This document shows, piece by piece, positions 8,246 through 16,989 of a stretch of DNA of 61,982 nt. Position numbers and translations under genes: made by a program. The DNA comes from Halobacteriales archaeon QH_6_64_20 (GTDB taxonomy: Archaea; Halobacteriota; Halobacteria; Halobacteriales; Halococcaceae), in contig PXQR01000142.1 of NCBI GenBank assembly GCA_003021235.1, positions 49,908 to 111,889 on the forward strand. The letters are read 5' to 3'. Numbering within the stretch: position 1 is the first letter of the stretch; every line of letters begins with the position of its first letter. The notes beneath the pieces are model-generated. The model was not told where the DNA came from. It worked only from the letters and a program-made list of their open reading frames with translations, and ran no database searches.

Positions 8246-8598
8246 CACTCCGGTTGCTCTTCGACGAGCAAACGTCGAGAGAAGTCGCCCGCCGTCTCTC
8301 GGAACTCTGCGACGTCGAGCGGGTCGTGACGGTTCCGGAGTTAGGGCCGGGTGCTGACGACGACGAGATCCGGACCTACGCGGTCGAAAACGATCGCAAC
8401 GTGGTGACAGAGGGCCCCGACTTCATCGATGGGAGCGCCGGTCCCGGCGCAAGCACGTACCCTAAGGTGATCTTCTGTACGGATCGTAGTTCGGAGGCGA
8501 TCGACGATGCGATTCGGGAACTCGGTCGATTCTACTTGACGGAAGACCGCTCCAATCGGGAGAATCCGGTCTATGTCCCCGGTCAACGGGTCGACTGA
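8242..8598 (+). CDS. Orphaned DUF5615 (PIN-like) toxin
   Basis: 118 residues with the DUF5615 layout: LLFDEQTSREVA at the N-terminus (D8), DDDEIRTYA (about 40-47) and VVTEGPDF (about 54-61). The family acidic motif T-x-D-x-DF is here TEGPDF, so one acidic position is Gly58 and activity is doubtful. Its ATG overlaps the stop of the broken antitoxin, showing the ancestral two-gene operon. A toxin outliving its antitoxin is consistent with an inactive toxin. Confidence 0.7.
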   Translation: MTLRLLFDEQTSREVARRLSELCDVERVVTVPELGPGADDDEIRTYAVENDRNVVTEGPDFIDGSAGPGASTYPKVIFCTDRSSEAIDDAIRELGRFYLTEDRSNRENPVYVPGQRVD

Positions 8599-8640
8599 GT
8601 CCCTTCGGAGCGATGTATCGACGTCGTAGCGCGATCCGAG

Positions 8641-8672
8641 GGCGTTCGTGTGTTCGAATCACGTCCCTCGCG
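8641..8672 (+). repeat. Diverged third copy of the tRNA-Leu 3' end
   Basis: 32 bases align with 6868-6899 with 6 mismatches. The T-loop TTCGAAT and acceptor strand CCCTCGC are kept. The T-stem differences (GTGTG/CACGT) still allow pairing, so the sequence may derive from another tRNA-Leu or an attP. It forms the right border of the DNA containing the toxin-antitoxin remnant. Confidence 0.55.
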
Positions 8673-8773
8673 TTCCCTGCGGCGATCTCCGATACGGTGT
8701 GAGGACGTTCCGATCGAACGAGATCGATAGTACCCGATCGTGAGTAAATTCTCCTTCCACTGGCGGGCAGAGC

Positions 8774-8780
8774 TTTATAT
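8774..8780 (+). promoter_or_regulatory. TATA box for the 8810 gene
   Basis: TTTATAT lies 30 nt before the ATG at 8810, the spacing expected for a leaderless haloarchaeal transcript. Confidence 0.6.
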
Positions 8781-8809
8781 GCCGGACCGCAGTGAGATAG
8801 GATGGGACA

Positions 8810-9016
8810 ATGGGTAGGGAGCGAAACGAGGTCGATGGGATCGGCGAGGCATGCACGTGGTGTGGGGACTACGGGTTTACCGTCCATCGGCGGAAGGGAC
8901 GACGGTACCCCTACCCTTGCCCCGTGTGCGACGGCGGCGAGTCAGCGACGGTGCTCGACGCACAGCGCGCGCTCGCCGAACACGGCGACGAGCTCCGAAC
9001 GACGTACGTACACTGA
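8810..9016 (+). CDS. Small zinc-ribbon protein
   Basis: A 68-residue protein with two CxxC knuckles: CTWC (residues 15-18) and CPVC (residues 37-40). A basic strand (HRRKGRRYPY) lies between them, and the tail is helical. The fold is a zinc ribbon of the kind common in small haloarchaeal proteins that bind nucleic acid or partner proteins. A good TATA box supports this start. Function unknown. Confidence 0.75.
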   Translation: MGRERNEVDGIGEACTWCGDYGFTVHRRKGRRYPYPCPVCDGGESATVLDAQRALAEHGDELRTTYVH

Positions 9017-9190
9017 TACGGCTCGCGATCGCCTTCGTCACGATGCGATCGACGGAACCGGCACGAGCGGTCGCGAACCACCCCAACAGACGGTTCCGAG
9101 CCGACGAGTGACGGACGAGCTCGAGACGTAATGGGGTCGGGACAACGCCGGGACAACGGGCTTTTGCGCGCGACCGTCTTACCGGGGGCC

Positions 9191-9718
9191 ATGATCGAAG
9201 CAACTCCGGAGCAGGCGGCGCGGGCGTTCGCCGAGCACGAAGCGTTCGAAGAGCACGACGAACGCTTCGTCACCACGACGACCCCGTTCGACGCGGGCGT
9301 TCTCGTCGGGGAAACCGATGATTCGGCGCTTCGATACCGGGTCCTCGTCGAGGTACCGACGCTATCGGCGGCGGTCGAGGAGTCGGTCGCCGACGTCGTC
9401 ACGGAGGGATGGCTCGATACGTTTAGGCTCCGGCTCGAAGACGTTTCGATGGCGGTCCCGGGCGACGCGACGATCACGGAACCCGAAGCCCGCGTCGAGG
9501 AGGACGCCGTCGTCGTCGAGACGACGTTTCACGAAGGAGACGCCGACCGGGCACCGCGAACTGCAAAGGCGATCGTCGATTACGTCGAGGGCACCTACGT
9601 CGAGGGCGTGGTTCCCGGATACGAGTACCGCCCGCCAGTGAGCGACCTGCTCGCGAGCGCCCGTCACGGCGGCGTGGACGACTCGGAGACGAACACCGAC
9701 GGCTCGGTGTCGATGTAG
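9191..9718 (+). CDS. DUF5813-like haloarchaeal protein
   Basis: 175 residues, acidic and soluble. The sequence from MIEATPEQAARAF to the serine-rich end resembles the haloarchaeal family I remember as DUF5813; the family number is from memory. The upstream GTG/ATG at 9131 would add 20 non-conserved residues, so I prefer the ATG at 9191. No catalytic motif is visible. It is convergent with the Lrp-like gene. Confidence 0.7.
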   Translation: MIEATPEQAARAFAEHEAFEEHDERFVTTTTPFDAGVLVGETDDSALRYRVLVEVPTLSAAVEESVADVVTEGWLDTFRLRLEDVSMAVPGDATITEPEARVEEDAVVVETTFHEGDADRAPRTAKAIVDYVEGTYVEGVVPGYEYRPPVSDLLASARHGGVDDSETNTDGSVSM

Positions 9719-9810
9719 TATTGGGGCAACTACGGAACCGAGAACGGCGAGCAGGACGAACGGCGTCGCTCCGACCGTGGTTCGGCGGCGTTCCATCGAT
9801 TTCCCGATGA

Positions 9811-10041
9811 TCACTCCATCGCGATGTACGTCCGGGTGTTTTCGACGCCGCCGACCCCTTGAATGGCGTCGGCGGCGATCTCCTTGACGTCGGCGGGCGA
9901 ATCGACCGAGAGTTTGGCGATGAGGTCGACGTCGCCCGCGACGATCGACACCCGTTCGATACCTTCGATATCGTCGATCGAGCGCTTGAGGCGATCGGCC
10001 TCGCCGGTGTTTGCCTTGACGAGTACGTAGGCGACGACCAT
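9811..10041 (-). CDS. Stand-alone Lrp/AsnC ligand-binding (RAM) protein
   Basis: A 76-residue protein that is only the alpha-beta RAM domain of Lrp/AsnC regulators, without the DNA-binding helix-turn-helix. Family signs are AYVLVKANTGEAD, ERVSIVAGDVDLIAKL and a terminal VENTRTYIAME. It probably oligomerises and binds amino acids or similar ligands. Its ATG lies one base after the TGA of the TrkA-type gene (TGA-G-ATG), so the two are co-translated and probably act together in ion-transport control. Confidence 0.88.
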   Translation of the reverse strand: MVVAYVLVKANTGEADRLKRSIDDIEGIERVSIVAGDVDLIAKLSVDSPADVKEIAADAIQGVGGVENTRTYIAME

Positions 10042-10042
10042 C

Positions 10043-10744
10043 TCAGGCTCCCTCCGCTTCGGCGTTCGCAAAGGCGCTCGCCGCGTCGCCGACGACGATC
10101 CGGCGGACGTCCCCCAGGACCTCGAAGTCCGCGAGCACGACCAACCGGTCGCCGAGTTCGAGTGGCGCGTCGGGATCGGGCAACGCGAGCGCGCCGTCCT
10201 GTTTGCCGAACGCCAGTAGTCGGGAGTCCGCCGGCAGGGTGAGTTCGCTGATCGTATACCCCCGGGTCGGCGAGTCGGCGGTGACTTCGAGTTGTACTAC
10301 CTGGAGGCTCTGGGCGATGTCGGCGACCGCGCGGATGTTCCCACCGATCAGGGCGTTCTTTGCGGCGATAGCGCCGAGCCGTTCGGGATAGATGATCTCG
10401 TCGACCTCGCTCGCGTACTGTGTGTAGATCTCCTCGCGGTAGTCCTCGTCGATCCGCATGACCGTCCGACAATCGTGGCCCTTGCCGATCATGCAGGCGA
10501 CGAAGTTCACGTTGAGATCGCCCGACAACGCTCCCAAGGCATCGGCTTCGGCGACACCGGCGTCTTCGAGAACCGCCTCGTGCGAGCCGTCGCCCTCGAT
10601 AACGTCGAAGGGAACCGACGCGTCGTCGAGTTCTTCGAGCGTCGCGGCGTCGGCTTCGACGACCGTGACCTCGTGGCCTTCCTCCGAGAGTACCCGGGCC
10701 GTCCGGAGGCCGACCCGTCCGGCACCGACGATGAGGAACTGCAT
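10043..10744 (-). CDS. TrkA-type RCK regulator of ion transport
   Basis: 233 residues. An RCK-N Rossmann domain (GAGRVGLRTARVL at residues 7-19, then an acidic VEAD ligand for the NAD ribose) is followed by a TrkA-C domain (about 140-225, LEVTADSPTRGYTISEL). It is a cytosolic gating subunit of K+ uptake or channel complexes that senses NAD(H) or nucleotides. No membrane partner is adjacent. The Lrp-like gene directly follows. Confidence 0.9.
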   Translation of the reverse strand: MQFLIVGAGRVGLRTARVLSEEGHEVTVVEADAATLEELDDASVPFDVIEGDGSHEAVLEDAGVAEADALGALSGDLNVNFVACMIGKGHDCRTVMRIDEDYREEIYTQYASEVDEIIYPERLGAIAAKNALIGGNIRAVADIAQSLQVVQLEVTADSPTRGYTISELTLPADSRLLAFGKQDGALALPDPDAPLELGDRLVVLADFEVLGDVRRIVVGDAASAFANAEAEGA

Positions 10745-11061
10745 ACCGACCCTTATACTGACTGGCGTCTAAAGCGTTGCCCACGTACGGGGGTACTCGA
10801 CCAACCCCCGGCCTCTGTTAACCCCCGACCCCTGCTCTCCGATTCCCGATTCCCGACCTTCGACCCCTACCCCGTGCCCTCCGGCCTCCGGTCGCTGACG
10901 TTCGACGCCGACCGCGCCCCCGACCTTCGACTCGTGCCTTCCGATCGCCGACTGTCGAGGAGCGTGAAGGGTGTCGATCGGTAGGGTAGGAACCGCACCG
11001 GCGTGCGCTCGCACACAGCTCCGGGGAAGGTTTAACCCGTCCGTCGCGTACAGTGAGGTCT
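10745..11061. other. Divergent intergenic region
   Basis: 317 bases between the TrkA-type gene and the second Lrp-like gene. It contains C+T-rich imperfect repeats (CGATTCCCGATTCCCGACC near 10839-10858) and no gene. An AGGTTTAAC stretch at about 11027-11035 is the likely TATA element for the 11062 gene. Confidence 0.55.
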
Positions 11062-11292
11062 ATGGTACACTCGTTCGTCATGATCGAGACGGCTCCCGGG
11101 GATACCGAGTCGGTATTGGATTCGGTGGCGGCGCTCGCCGGCGTCGAGGAGGCCCACGTCGTCGCGGGCGACTACGACGTCGTCGTCGAGGTCGAGGGCG
11201 AGGACGTCCAGGAATCGATACGGACGGTCTCGACGGACATACGGGAGTTAGAGGGTGTCGACGACACCCGGACGTACATCGCATTGGAGTAG
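11062..11292 (+). CDS. Second stand-alone Lrp/AsnC ligand-binding protein
   Basis: A 76-residue RAM-domain protein with the same length and layout as the product of 9811-10041. Shared features are a GDTESVLD-type first helix, VEEAHVVAGDYDVVVEV and the terminal VDDTRTYIALE. It has no DNA-binding domain. The two genes flank the TrkA-type regulator in divergent orientation, which suggests duplication and a possible heteromeric partner. Confidence 0.88.
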   Translation: MVHSFVMIETAPGDTESVLDSVAALAGVEEAHVVAGDYDVVVEVEGEDVQESIRTVSTDIRELEGVDDTRTYIALE

Positions 11293-11449
11293 TCGGGTTC
11301 CTCCCACTGGAGACTCTCGGTTTCGATCACCGGCGTACACGGTGCTTGCGCGGCGGTGTCGGACCTGTCGTCGATCCGCACGAACGGGGCAGTGTGCCCC
11401 GGGACATCGGTTTCGACACGACAAAGAGGACGCCGAGCGTGTATCGAGT

Positions 11450-11767
11450 ATGGTCTCGGTCGCGGGTGTGGTCGGCATCCTGTTCATCGTCGCGGTCAAC
11501 ACGACGATGGCCGCGCTGGCGACGCGATTCCTGCGCGTTCGGCTGGCGACTCGATGGGGAGCGGCGCTCTACGTCGCGCTGATCGTGCCGGTGATAGAAC
11601 TGCTCTTGACGCTCGTGTTGAGTGGTGTGCTGAACTTGGGATCGAACCTCGGGAGTCCGGTCGCCGTGCTCGCGGTTGCGATCTTCCTGCCGCTCGCGCT
11701 CGGAGCCGCCTTCGACTTCTTCTGGATGCCCGCGCCCGAGGAAGTCGAGGTGCCCGACACGCTCTGA
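11450..11767 (+). CDS. Small integral membrane protein
   Basis: 105 residues with three predicted membrane segments: about 2-26 (VAGVVGILFIVAVNTTMAAL), 38-60 and 70-92. The C-terminus is a short acidic tail. It has no known catalytic motif. Similar three-helix proteins are common in haloarchaea and uncharacterised. The ATG at 11450 begins directly before the first helix. Confidence 0.75.
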   Translation: MVSVAGVVGILFIVAVNTTMAALATRFLRVRLATRWGAALYVALIVPVIELLLTLVLSGVLNLGSNLGSPVAVLAVAIFLPLALGAAFDFFWMPAPEEVEVPDTL

Positions 11768-11866
11768 GCGACACGATCGAATCACGGCCGGGCTGTTCGA
11801 TCCGGTTCGCACATCGCCTCGTTCACCGCTGACGTTCGTTTCCCGCCGTCCTCGTTCGCTCCGGCG

Positions 11867-12469
11867 TCACGGCTCTCGTCCCGCCAGCAGGTGTTCGACC
11901 GCTGTCTCGACTGCACCGAGAACGTCCTCGGGAGCCCGGGTGGCGTCGATGCGGACGAACCGGTCCGGTTCCACATCGAGGAGTCGCTCGTACTCCGCGC
12001 GCACGTCGGCGAGGAACTCGACCCGTTCGAACTTGTTCGCCCCGGCGCTTCGCTTCGCGCCTTCCTCGGGGTCGGCGTCGAAGTAGATCGTCGCGTCGGG
12101 CTTTCGGGTCCAGGGCTCGTGAACGCTCCTGACGAACTCCAGCGGTCGGTCGATCACGCCGTCCAGCGAGACGGACTGATAGGCATACCGCGAATCGGAG
12201 TACCGATCGGAGATCACGAGGTCGCCGGCGTCGAGCGCGGGGCGTACCGTACGGGAGAGGTGAGCGGCGTGATCGGCGGTATAGAGGAACAGTTCCGCGA
12301 GCGGGTCGGCGTCGGCGTCGCCGAGCGATCGACCGACGGCCTCGCCGTACCACGAGTCGGTGGGTTCCCTCGTGAACGTGGCAGGCCGATCGACGACGTC
12401 AGATTCTCGAAGGTGTCTCCACGCGGTGGTCTTCCCGCTGCCGTCGATGCCTTCGAGCGTGAGGAGCAT
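11867..12469 (-). CDS. tmk: Thymidylate kinase
   Basis: A 200-residue dTMP kinase that makes dTDP for DNA synthesis. The Walker A motif is [10 protein letters not shown] (residues 6-15). The DRx motif is [13 protein letters not shown] (about 87-99). [12 protein letters not shown] substrate loop lies near residues 32-42. The C-terminal half keeps [18 protein letters not shown]. Length is normal for the family. It is divergent from the epimerase-like gene. Confidence 0.93.
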   Translation of the reverse strand: MLLTLEGIDGSGKTTAWRHLRESDVVDRPATFTREPTDSWYGEAVGRSLGDADADPLAELFLYTADHAAHLSRTVRPALDAGDLVISDRYSDSRYAYQSVSLDGVIDRPLEFVRSVHEPWTRKPDATIYFDADPEEGAKRSAGANKFERVEFLADVRAEYERLLDVEPDRFVRIDATRAPEDVLGAVETAVEHLLAGREP

Positions 12470-12693
12470 ACGCGAGTCTCGGTCGGCCCGCTGTTAAACA
12501 CCGCGTCGATCGAACCCGTGGTGCGATTGCGACGCTGCGCCTCGGAATCGACACCGATCGAACCCGATGCGAGCCGACGTATGTTAGTCGTAACCGATGA
12601 TCGTCGGGACTCGACATTCGTTCGGGCGCTTAGGGACATTCGCTGTCGACGGCGAACGGTAGTTTTAGGTCGGTTTCCCGAGTGATCGGAGCT

Positions 12694-13581
12694 ATGAACG
12701 TGTTGGTGACTGGCGGCGACGGGTTCGTCGGATCGTACCTCTGTGACGAACTGGCGAGTCGGGGTCACGACGTGACAGTTCTGTCGCGCGATCCCGACTC
12801 CTCGATATTTTCCGAGAACGTAGAAACCGTCATGGGCGACCTGACGGCCTACGACTCGATCGAGAGCGCCTTCGAGGGAATGGACATCGTCGTCAATCTC
12901 GTGGCACTGTCGCCGCTCTTCCAGCCGAAAGGTGGCGACGACGAACACTTCGAGATCCACCTCGGAGGCACCGAAAACGCCGTCCGGGCCGCCGAGGAAC
13001 ATTCGGTACCGAAGATCGTCCAGATGAGCGCGCTCGGGGCCGATCCGAACGGTCCGACGGCGTACATCCGCTCGAAGGGCCAGGCCGAATCGGTCGTACG
13101 GGACTCGGGGCTCGACTGGGTGATCTTCAGACCCTCGGTGGTCTTCGGTGAGGGCGGGGAGTTCGTCTCCTTCACCGAGCAGCTGACGCCGCCCTTTGTC
13201 GCACCGTTGCCCGGCGGCGGCCGCACGCGCTTCCAGCCGATCTGGGTCGAGGATCTGGCGTCGATGCTCGCGGACGCTACGACCGACGACGCGTACAACG
13301 GAAAGGGCTACGAGATCGGCGGTCCGGAGGTACTCGCCCTCGCGGACGTCGCCCGGATGGCCCAGCGCGCGAAGGGCAGGTCGGTCTCGATCGTCCCCGT
13401 GCCGATGGAACTCGCGGAGATCGGACTCTCGGTCGCCGGTTCGATCCCGATGATCCCCTTCGGTCCGGATCAGGCGCGCTCGTTGCAGATGGACAACACC
13501 GTGAGCGACAACGACGTCGGGGCGTTCGGCGTGAGCGAGAGCGATCTGAGGACCCTCGGGGAGTACCTCGACGTCGAGTGA
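12694..13581 (+). CDS. NDUFA9-like NAD(P)-binding epimerase-fold protein
   Basis: A 295-residue atypical short-chain dehydrogenase. The nucleotide-binding motif is VTGGDGFVGSYL (residues 4-15). A conserved VNLVALSPLF segment lies near 70, and the RSKGQAESVVRDSGLDWVIFRPS block (about 121-144) is typical of the complex I NDUFA9-related group. The canonical Tyr-x3-Lys is seen only as YIRSKGQAE. It probably binds NADPH with a structural or quinone-related role. The ATG at 12694 starts the Rossmann strand. Confidence 0.85.
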   Translation: MNVLVTGGDGFVGSYLCDELASRGHDVTVLSRDPDSSIFSENVETVMGDLTAYDSIESAFEGMDIVVNLVALSPLFQPKGGDDEHFEIHLGGTENAVRAAEEHSVPKIVQMSALGADPNGPTAYIRSKGQAESVVRDSGLDWVIFRPSVVFGEGGEFVSFTEQLTPPFVAPLPGGGRTRFQPIWVEDLASMLADATTDDAYNGKGYEIGGPEVLALADVARMAQRAKGRSVSIVPVPMELAEIGLSVAGSIPMIPFGPDQARSLQMDNTVSDNDVGAFGVSESDLRTLGEYLDVE

Positions 13582-13678
13582 TCGGGGGTTCCCCGCGACC
13601 CTCCGACGCCCCGGTGCTTCGGCGAACGATCGGGGCGTTTCACTGCCGTTCTTATCGATCGAGTCCCTACGATAGCTC

Positions 13679-14314
13679 GTGCGCGTAGTGGTACCGTTCG
13701 CGACCGAGCGCCCGAAGACCCGGCTCGACGGGGTGTTAACCGCCGACGAGCGGGCGGCGTTCGCCCGAGCGATGCTCGCCGACGTGATAGGAGCGCTCGG
13801 CGAGACGGACCACACTCCCGAAGTGCTCGCAACGGCACCCCTCGACGAGGCGTCGGCCCTGTACCCGCTACCCTCGTCGGTCCCGGTGCAGGTCGACGAA
13901 CGGGTGCTCACGCCGGCGGTCAACGGAGTGCTGGAGGACGCGAACGGGCCGGTCGCTGTGGTGATGGCCGACCTCGCGCTCGTCAGCCCTGCCGCGATCG
14001 AAGACTTGTTTTCCACTGAGGGGGAGGTGGTTCTCGCGCCGGGCCAGGGCGGCGGGACGAACGCGCTCTGCGTTCGTCACCGCGACTTCCGCGTCGATTA
14101 CCACGGCGCGTCGTACCTCGATCACCTGGCGCGCGCACGGGAGATCGGAGCCAGCGTCGGGACGATCGACTCCTTTCGCCTCGCGACCGACATCGACGAG
14201 CCGGAGGACCTCGCGGAAGTCCTCCTCCACAGCGAAAAGCGCGCGGCGGGATGGCTACGGAAAGCGGGCTTTTCGCTTCTCGTCACCGACGGTCGCGTCG
14301 GCGTGACGCGATAG
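13679..14314 (+). CDS. cofC: 2-phospho-L-lactate guanylyltransferase
   Basis: 211 residues. CofC makes the activated lactate (LPPG) that CofD joins to Fo in coenzyme F420 synthesis. The start [16 protein letters not shown], the [15 protein letters not shown] nucleotide-sugar-type metal site, and [12 protein letters not shown] with [14 protein letters not shown] are all characteristic. The GTG start at 13679 places the conserved VPF strand at the N-terminus; TTATCGATC at about 13652 could be its TATA element. cofG and cofH lie just downstream. Confidence 0.92.
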   Translation: MRVVVPFATERPKTRLDGVLTADERAAFARAMLADVIGALGETDHTPEVLATAPLDEASALYPLPSSVPVQVDERVLTPAVNGVLEDANGPVAVVMADLALVSPAAIEDLFSTEGEVVLAPGQGGGTNALCVRHRDFRVDYHGASYLDHLARAREIGASVGTIDSFRLATDIDEPEDLAEVLLHSEKRAAGWLRKAGFSLLVTDGRVGVTR

Positions 14315-14871
14315 GGTGGGTAGTGCGACGCCTCGAAGCAGTCACGGAGACGAGCGAGAAGCGACGAACAGTGGCGACGACCGGACGGTGAGCTATCAAC
14401 GGGCGAGCGGTGAACCGACACGGACGACCGAGCGTCGAGACGGAGCCGTCAACCTCGAACCGGCCGGTTGCTGGCGAATCTGGGAGGGATTTGGGACAAC
14501 GGTTTTACTCACACACTATCCATATCCACCTGCGTGGATCGATCGAATCGGTTCGCGCAGTCGGACCGGACGCGTCGCCTAACCCCCACCTCCGCGACCG
14601 CGTCCGTCCGACACGCCAGGGGAGTCCGGATCGACCCTCGGCATCGGGCCTTAGGCCGTGCCCCGGTCCCCGCTTTTCCCCTCCTCCTTCCCCTGTCGCC
14701 TCACGACGGAGCCATCAGCGACCGTTATCGGAGCGTCCGGGACTCGAACCCGAACTCGGACGCTGCCGCGAGCGCAGGCACGAACGCGAACGTGAATCCG
14801 AGCGTGACCGCGGGAACGTCCCCGGAACCGAGGCAGGACAGTCTTTTGACGCTCGGGGTCGGAACGCGGCT
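14315..14871. other. Long spacer between cofC and cofG
   Basis: 557 bases with no convincing gene. The frame of cofG is open across it, but the translation is Arg/Pro-rich and has no conservation with CofG. 14760-14840 is a CGAAC/CGAGCG-rich imperfect repeat. Confidence 0.5.
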
Positions 14872-16062
14872 GTGAACCCCGGGACGAACGTCGAAGGGGA
14901 GTCACCGTCACGGCGTCGAGCGCCCGCTCCGAACGGCGTCTCGATCGACGAGGCCGACCTCGACGCACTGGTGTCGGTCTCGCCGGCGGCCGTCGATCCC
15001 GCGCCGGAACTGTCCTTCTGCCGGAACGTCTTCGTTCCGTTGACGACCGCGTGTCGGTACACCTGTTCGTACTGTACGTACTACGACGATCCCGGCGAGG
15101 CGACCCTCATGTCCCCCGAGAGCGTCCGCGAACTCCTCCGAACCGGGAGCGACGCCGGCTGTACCGAGGCACTCTTTACCTTCGGCGATGAACCCGACGC
15201 GCGCTACGAGGGGATCCACGCTCAGCTGACGGAGTGGGGCCACGACTCGATTCTGTCCTACCTCGCCGAGGTCTGTGAGATGGCCCTCGACGAAGGACTG
15301 CTCCCTCACAGCAATCCGGGCGATCTCGAGTATCGAGAAATGGCCGGCCTCGCCGACCTGAACGCTTCGATGGGCGTCATGTTGGAGACGACCGCCGACG
15401 TTCCGGCCCACAGCGGTCCCCGACGGAAAACGCCCGAACAGCGTCTCCGGACGATCGCGAACGCCGGCCGTCTCGGGGTCCCTTTCACCACCGGGATCCT
15501 CGTCGGCATCGGCGAGTCCCGGCGTGATCGTGCCCACAGTCTCGCATGCATCCGTGCGTTACACGAGCGCTACGGCCACATCCAGGAGGTGATCGTCCAG
15601 CCGGTCGTCCCGAACGAGCGCTGGCGTGCGTCCGGTCCCGACGCCGAAACCCTCGGACACGCGGTGGCGATGGCCCGATACTGTCTGCCCGCGGCGGTCT
15701 CGGTACAGGTCCCGCCGAACCTCGCGCCGACAGCTGAGGTGCTCGACTGTGGCGTCGACGATCTGGGAGGGGTTTCGCCGATCACCGACGACCACATCAA
15801 CCCGGAGTACGCCTGGCCGGCGCTTCGCGAACTGGAGGAGTTGGCCGAGACGGCCGGCGTCCCGCTCCGCGAGCGTCTCCCGGTGTACGAACGCTTCCTC
15901 CCCGAAGGAATCGACGATCATGGGGGAAACGACGACCACGCCGACATTCCGCCGGGCAACGAGTGGGTATCCGACCGGATCGTGCGGGCGATCAACGCCG
16001 ACGGCGAGGCCGGCGAACGGTACCGGGCCGTGCTCCGCGACGAGTCGCTCGACGGGCGGTGA
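14872..16062 (+). CDS. cofG: Fo synthase subunit 1 (7,8-didemethyl-8-hydroxy-5-deazariboflavin synthase)
   Basis: A 396-residue radical SAM enzyme. With CofH it builds the deazaflavin Fo from the 5-amino-6-hydroxybenzyluracil intermediate. The [4Fe-4S] motif CRYTCSYC is C61, C65, C68. Other CofG blocks present are LFTFGDEPDARY, LPHSNPGDL, GVMLETTAD, PFTTGILVGIGES, VIVQPVVPNE and SPITDDHINPEYAWP. An upstream frame exists, but the GTG at 14872 gives the usual length; a later start at about 14938 is also possible. Confidence 0.9.
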   Translation: MNPGTNVEGESPSRRRAPAPNGVSIDEADLDALVSVSPAAVDPAPELSFCRNVFVPLTTACRYTCSYCTYYDDPGEATLMSPESVRELLRTGSDAGCTEALFTFGDEPDARYEGIHAQLTEWGHDSILSYLAEVCEMALDEGLLPHSNPGDLEYREMAGLADLNASMGVMLETTADVPAHSGPRRKTPEQRLRTIANAGRLGVPFTTGILVGIGESRRDRAHSLACIRALHERYGHIQEVIVQPVVPNERWRASGPDAETLGHAVAMARYCLPAAVSVQVPPNLAPTAEVLDCGVDDLGGVSPITDDHINPEYAWPALRELEELAETAGVPLRERLPVYERFLPEGIDDHGGNDDHADIPPGNEWVSDRIVRAINADGEAGERYRAVLRDESLDGR

Positions 16063-16115
16063 GCGTCGTTCGGTAGCGGTTCGAAGACGTCCCTCCAGCT
16101 ATTGCGCGAACGGCC

Positions 16116-16124
16116 TATTTATAT
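16116..16124 (+). promoter_or_regulatory. TATA box for the 16149 gene
   Basis: CTATTTATATG around 16116-16124 lies 25-33 nt before the ATG at 16149, giving a leaderless or very short-leader transcript. Confidence 0.6.
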
Positions 16125-16148
16125 GCCACATGTTCGTAGCGGGGGCTT

Positions 16149-16370
16149 ATGGCGAACGACGGCTCGGAACGCGACGGTGGCGGTGGGTTGTTCGGCCGGC
16201 TGACGACGCTGGCGACGCTCCTCCAAACCGGTCGGGCGTTCCGCAAGAGCAATACCGGTCGGGCGGCCCTCCTGGTCGGTTCGGTCCTGATCGGTCGACG
16301 GAACCCACGACTGGGATATCTCCTCCAGCTCGCCGATACCGCGAACCGGATACGGAGACGACTCGCGTGA
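16149..16370 (+). CDS. Small basic conserved protein
   Basis: 73 residues with a Gly/Asp-rich start, then an amphipathic helical middle (LFGRLTTLATLLQTGRAFR) and a basic C-terminus (ADTANRIRRRLA). It is unusual here in being basic. It is possibly membrane-associated, but there is no clear transmembrane helix. A good TATA box precedes it. Function unknown. Confidence 0.65.
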   Translation: MANDGSERDGGGGLFGRLTTLATLLQTGRAFRKSNTGRAALLVGSVLIGRRNPRLGYLLQLADTANRIRRRLA

Positions 16371-16395
16371 TGTGACGGCGGTTCGCGCGAGCTAC

Positions 16396-16965
16396 CTACT
16401 GGAGCCGCTCGGGGAAGTACTCGGGCACTCGCTTCCTGACGAGCGCGTAGCCGGCCGCGAGGATCACACTGAAAAGCGTGATCGTCCGTACCGTTTCGCC
16501 GTAGAGGACGAAGCCCGGCACCGCGAAGAGCGTGGTTAAAAGGAGGTCCTCGGGCGCGCCATCGTAGCGGACCCACCGGCGGGGGGCGATCCATTGCCCC
16601 CGGAGGTGGTCGTAGACGCCCTCCTCGGAGGTCGCCTCCCACGGCCGGAGCTCGTCGCCGGCGCCGAGAGCATCCATTCCCGAGTGGATCGCCGCCGCGA
16701 GGAAAAACGCCGCGAGCGCGACCGGTAGGCCCGTGGGAACGACCGCGGCGGCCGCCAGTGCGGGGAACGCCGGAAGCCAGTAGAGCACCGGAAAGTGTAG
16801 CGTCCGGCGGTGCTGGCCGGCGAGGAGGTCGAGATCGGGGAACGCACCCCCTGAGACCGCCGCTAGCGCCGCAGTCGTCGCGTGCTCGGGGGACAACACT
16901 ACTGCGACCGACGCGAGCGCGAGGCCGACGGCGGCGTGGGTGAAGACCATCACGGGTAGGGTCAA
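16396..16965 (-). CDS. Membrane-bound metal-dependent hydrolase (YdjM/DUF457-like)
   Basis: A 189-residue integral membrane protein with about four hydrophobic segments. Conserved His/Asp pairs lie near the membrane: THAAVG (about 9-14), FPDLDLL with HRRTLHF (about 42-58) and IHSGMDAL (about 93-100). These match the LexA-regulated YdjM-like hydrolase superfamily, whose substrates are mostly unknown. It ends close to the cofH stop and is on the same strand as cofH. Confidence 0.8.
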   Translation of the reverse strand: MTLPVMVFTHAAVGLALASVAVVLSPEHATTAALAAVSGGAFPDLDLLAGQHRRTLHFPVLYWLPAFPALAAAAVVPTGLPVALAAFFLAAAIHSGMDALGAGDELRPWEATSEEGVYDHLRGQWIAPRRWVRYDGAPEDLLLTTLFAVPGFVLYGETVRTITLFSVILAAGYALVRKRVPEYFPERLQ

Positions 16966-16989
16966 CGGAGTATCGGAATCGGTAGCGGG

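Noticed and set aside
14735-14765. A sequence resembling a tRNA T arm on the minus strand (CGGGTTCGAGTCCC at about 14750)
   Set aside because: No matching acceptor 5' strand, D arm or anticodon arm is found in the proper position, so it is a chance match within repeat-like DNA.
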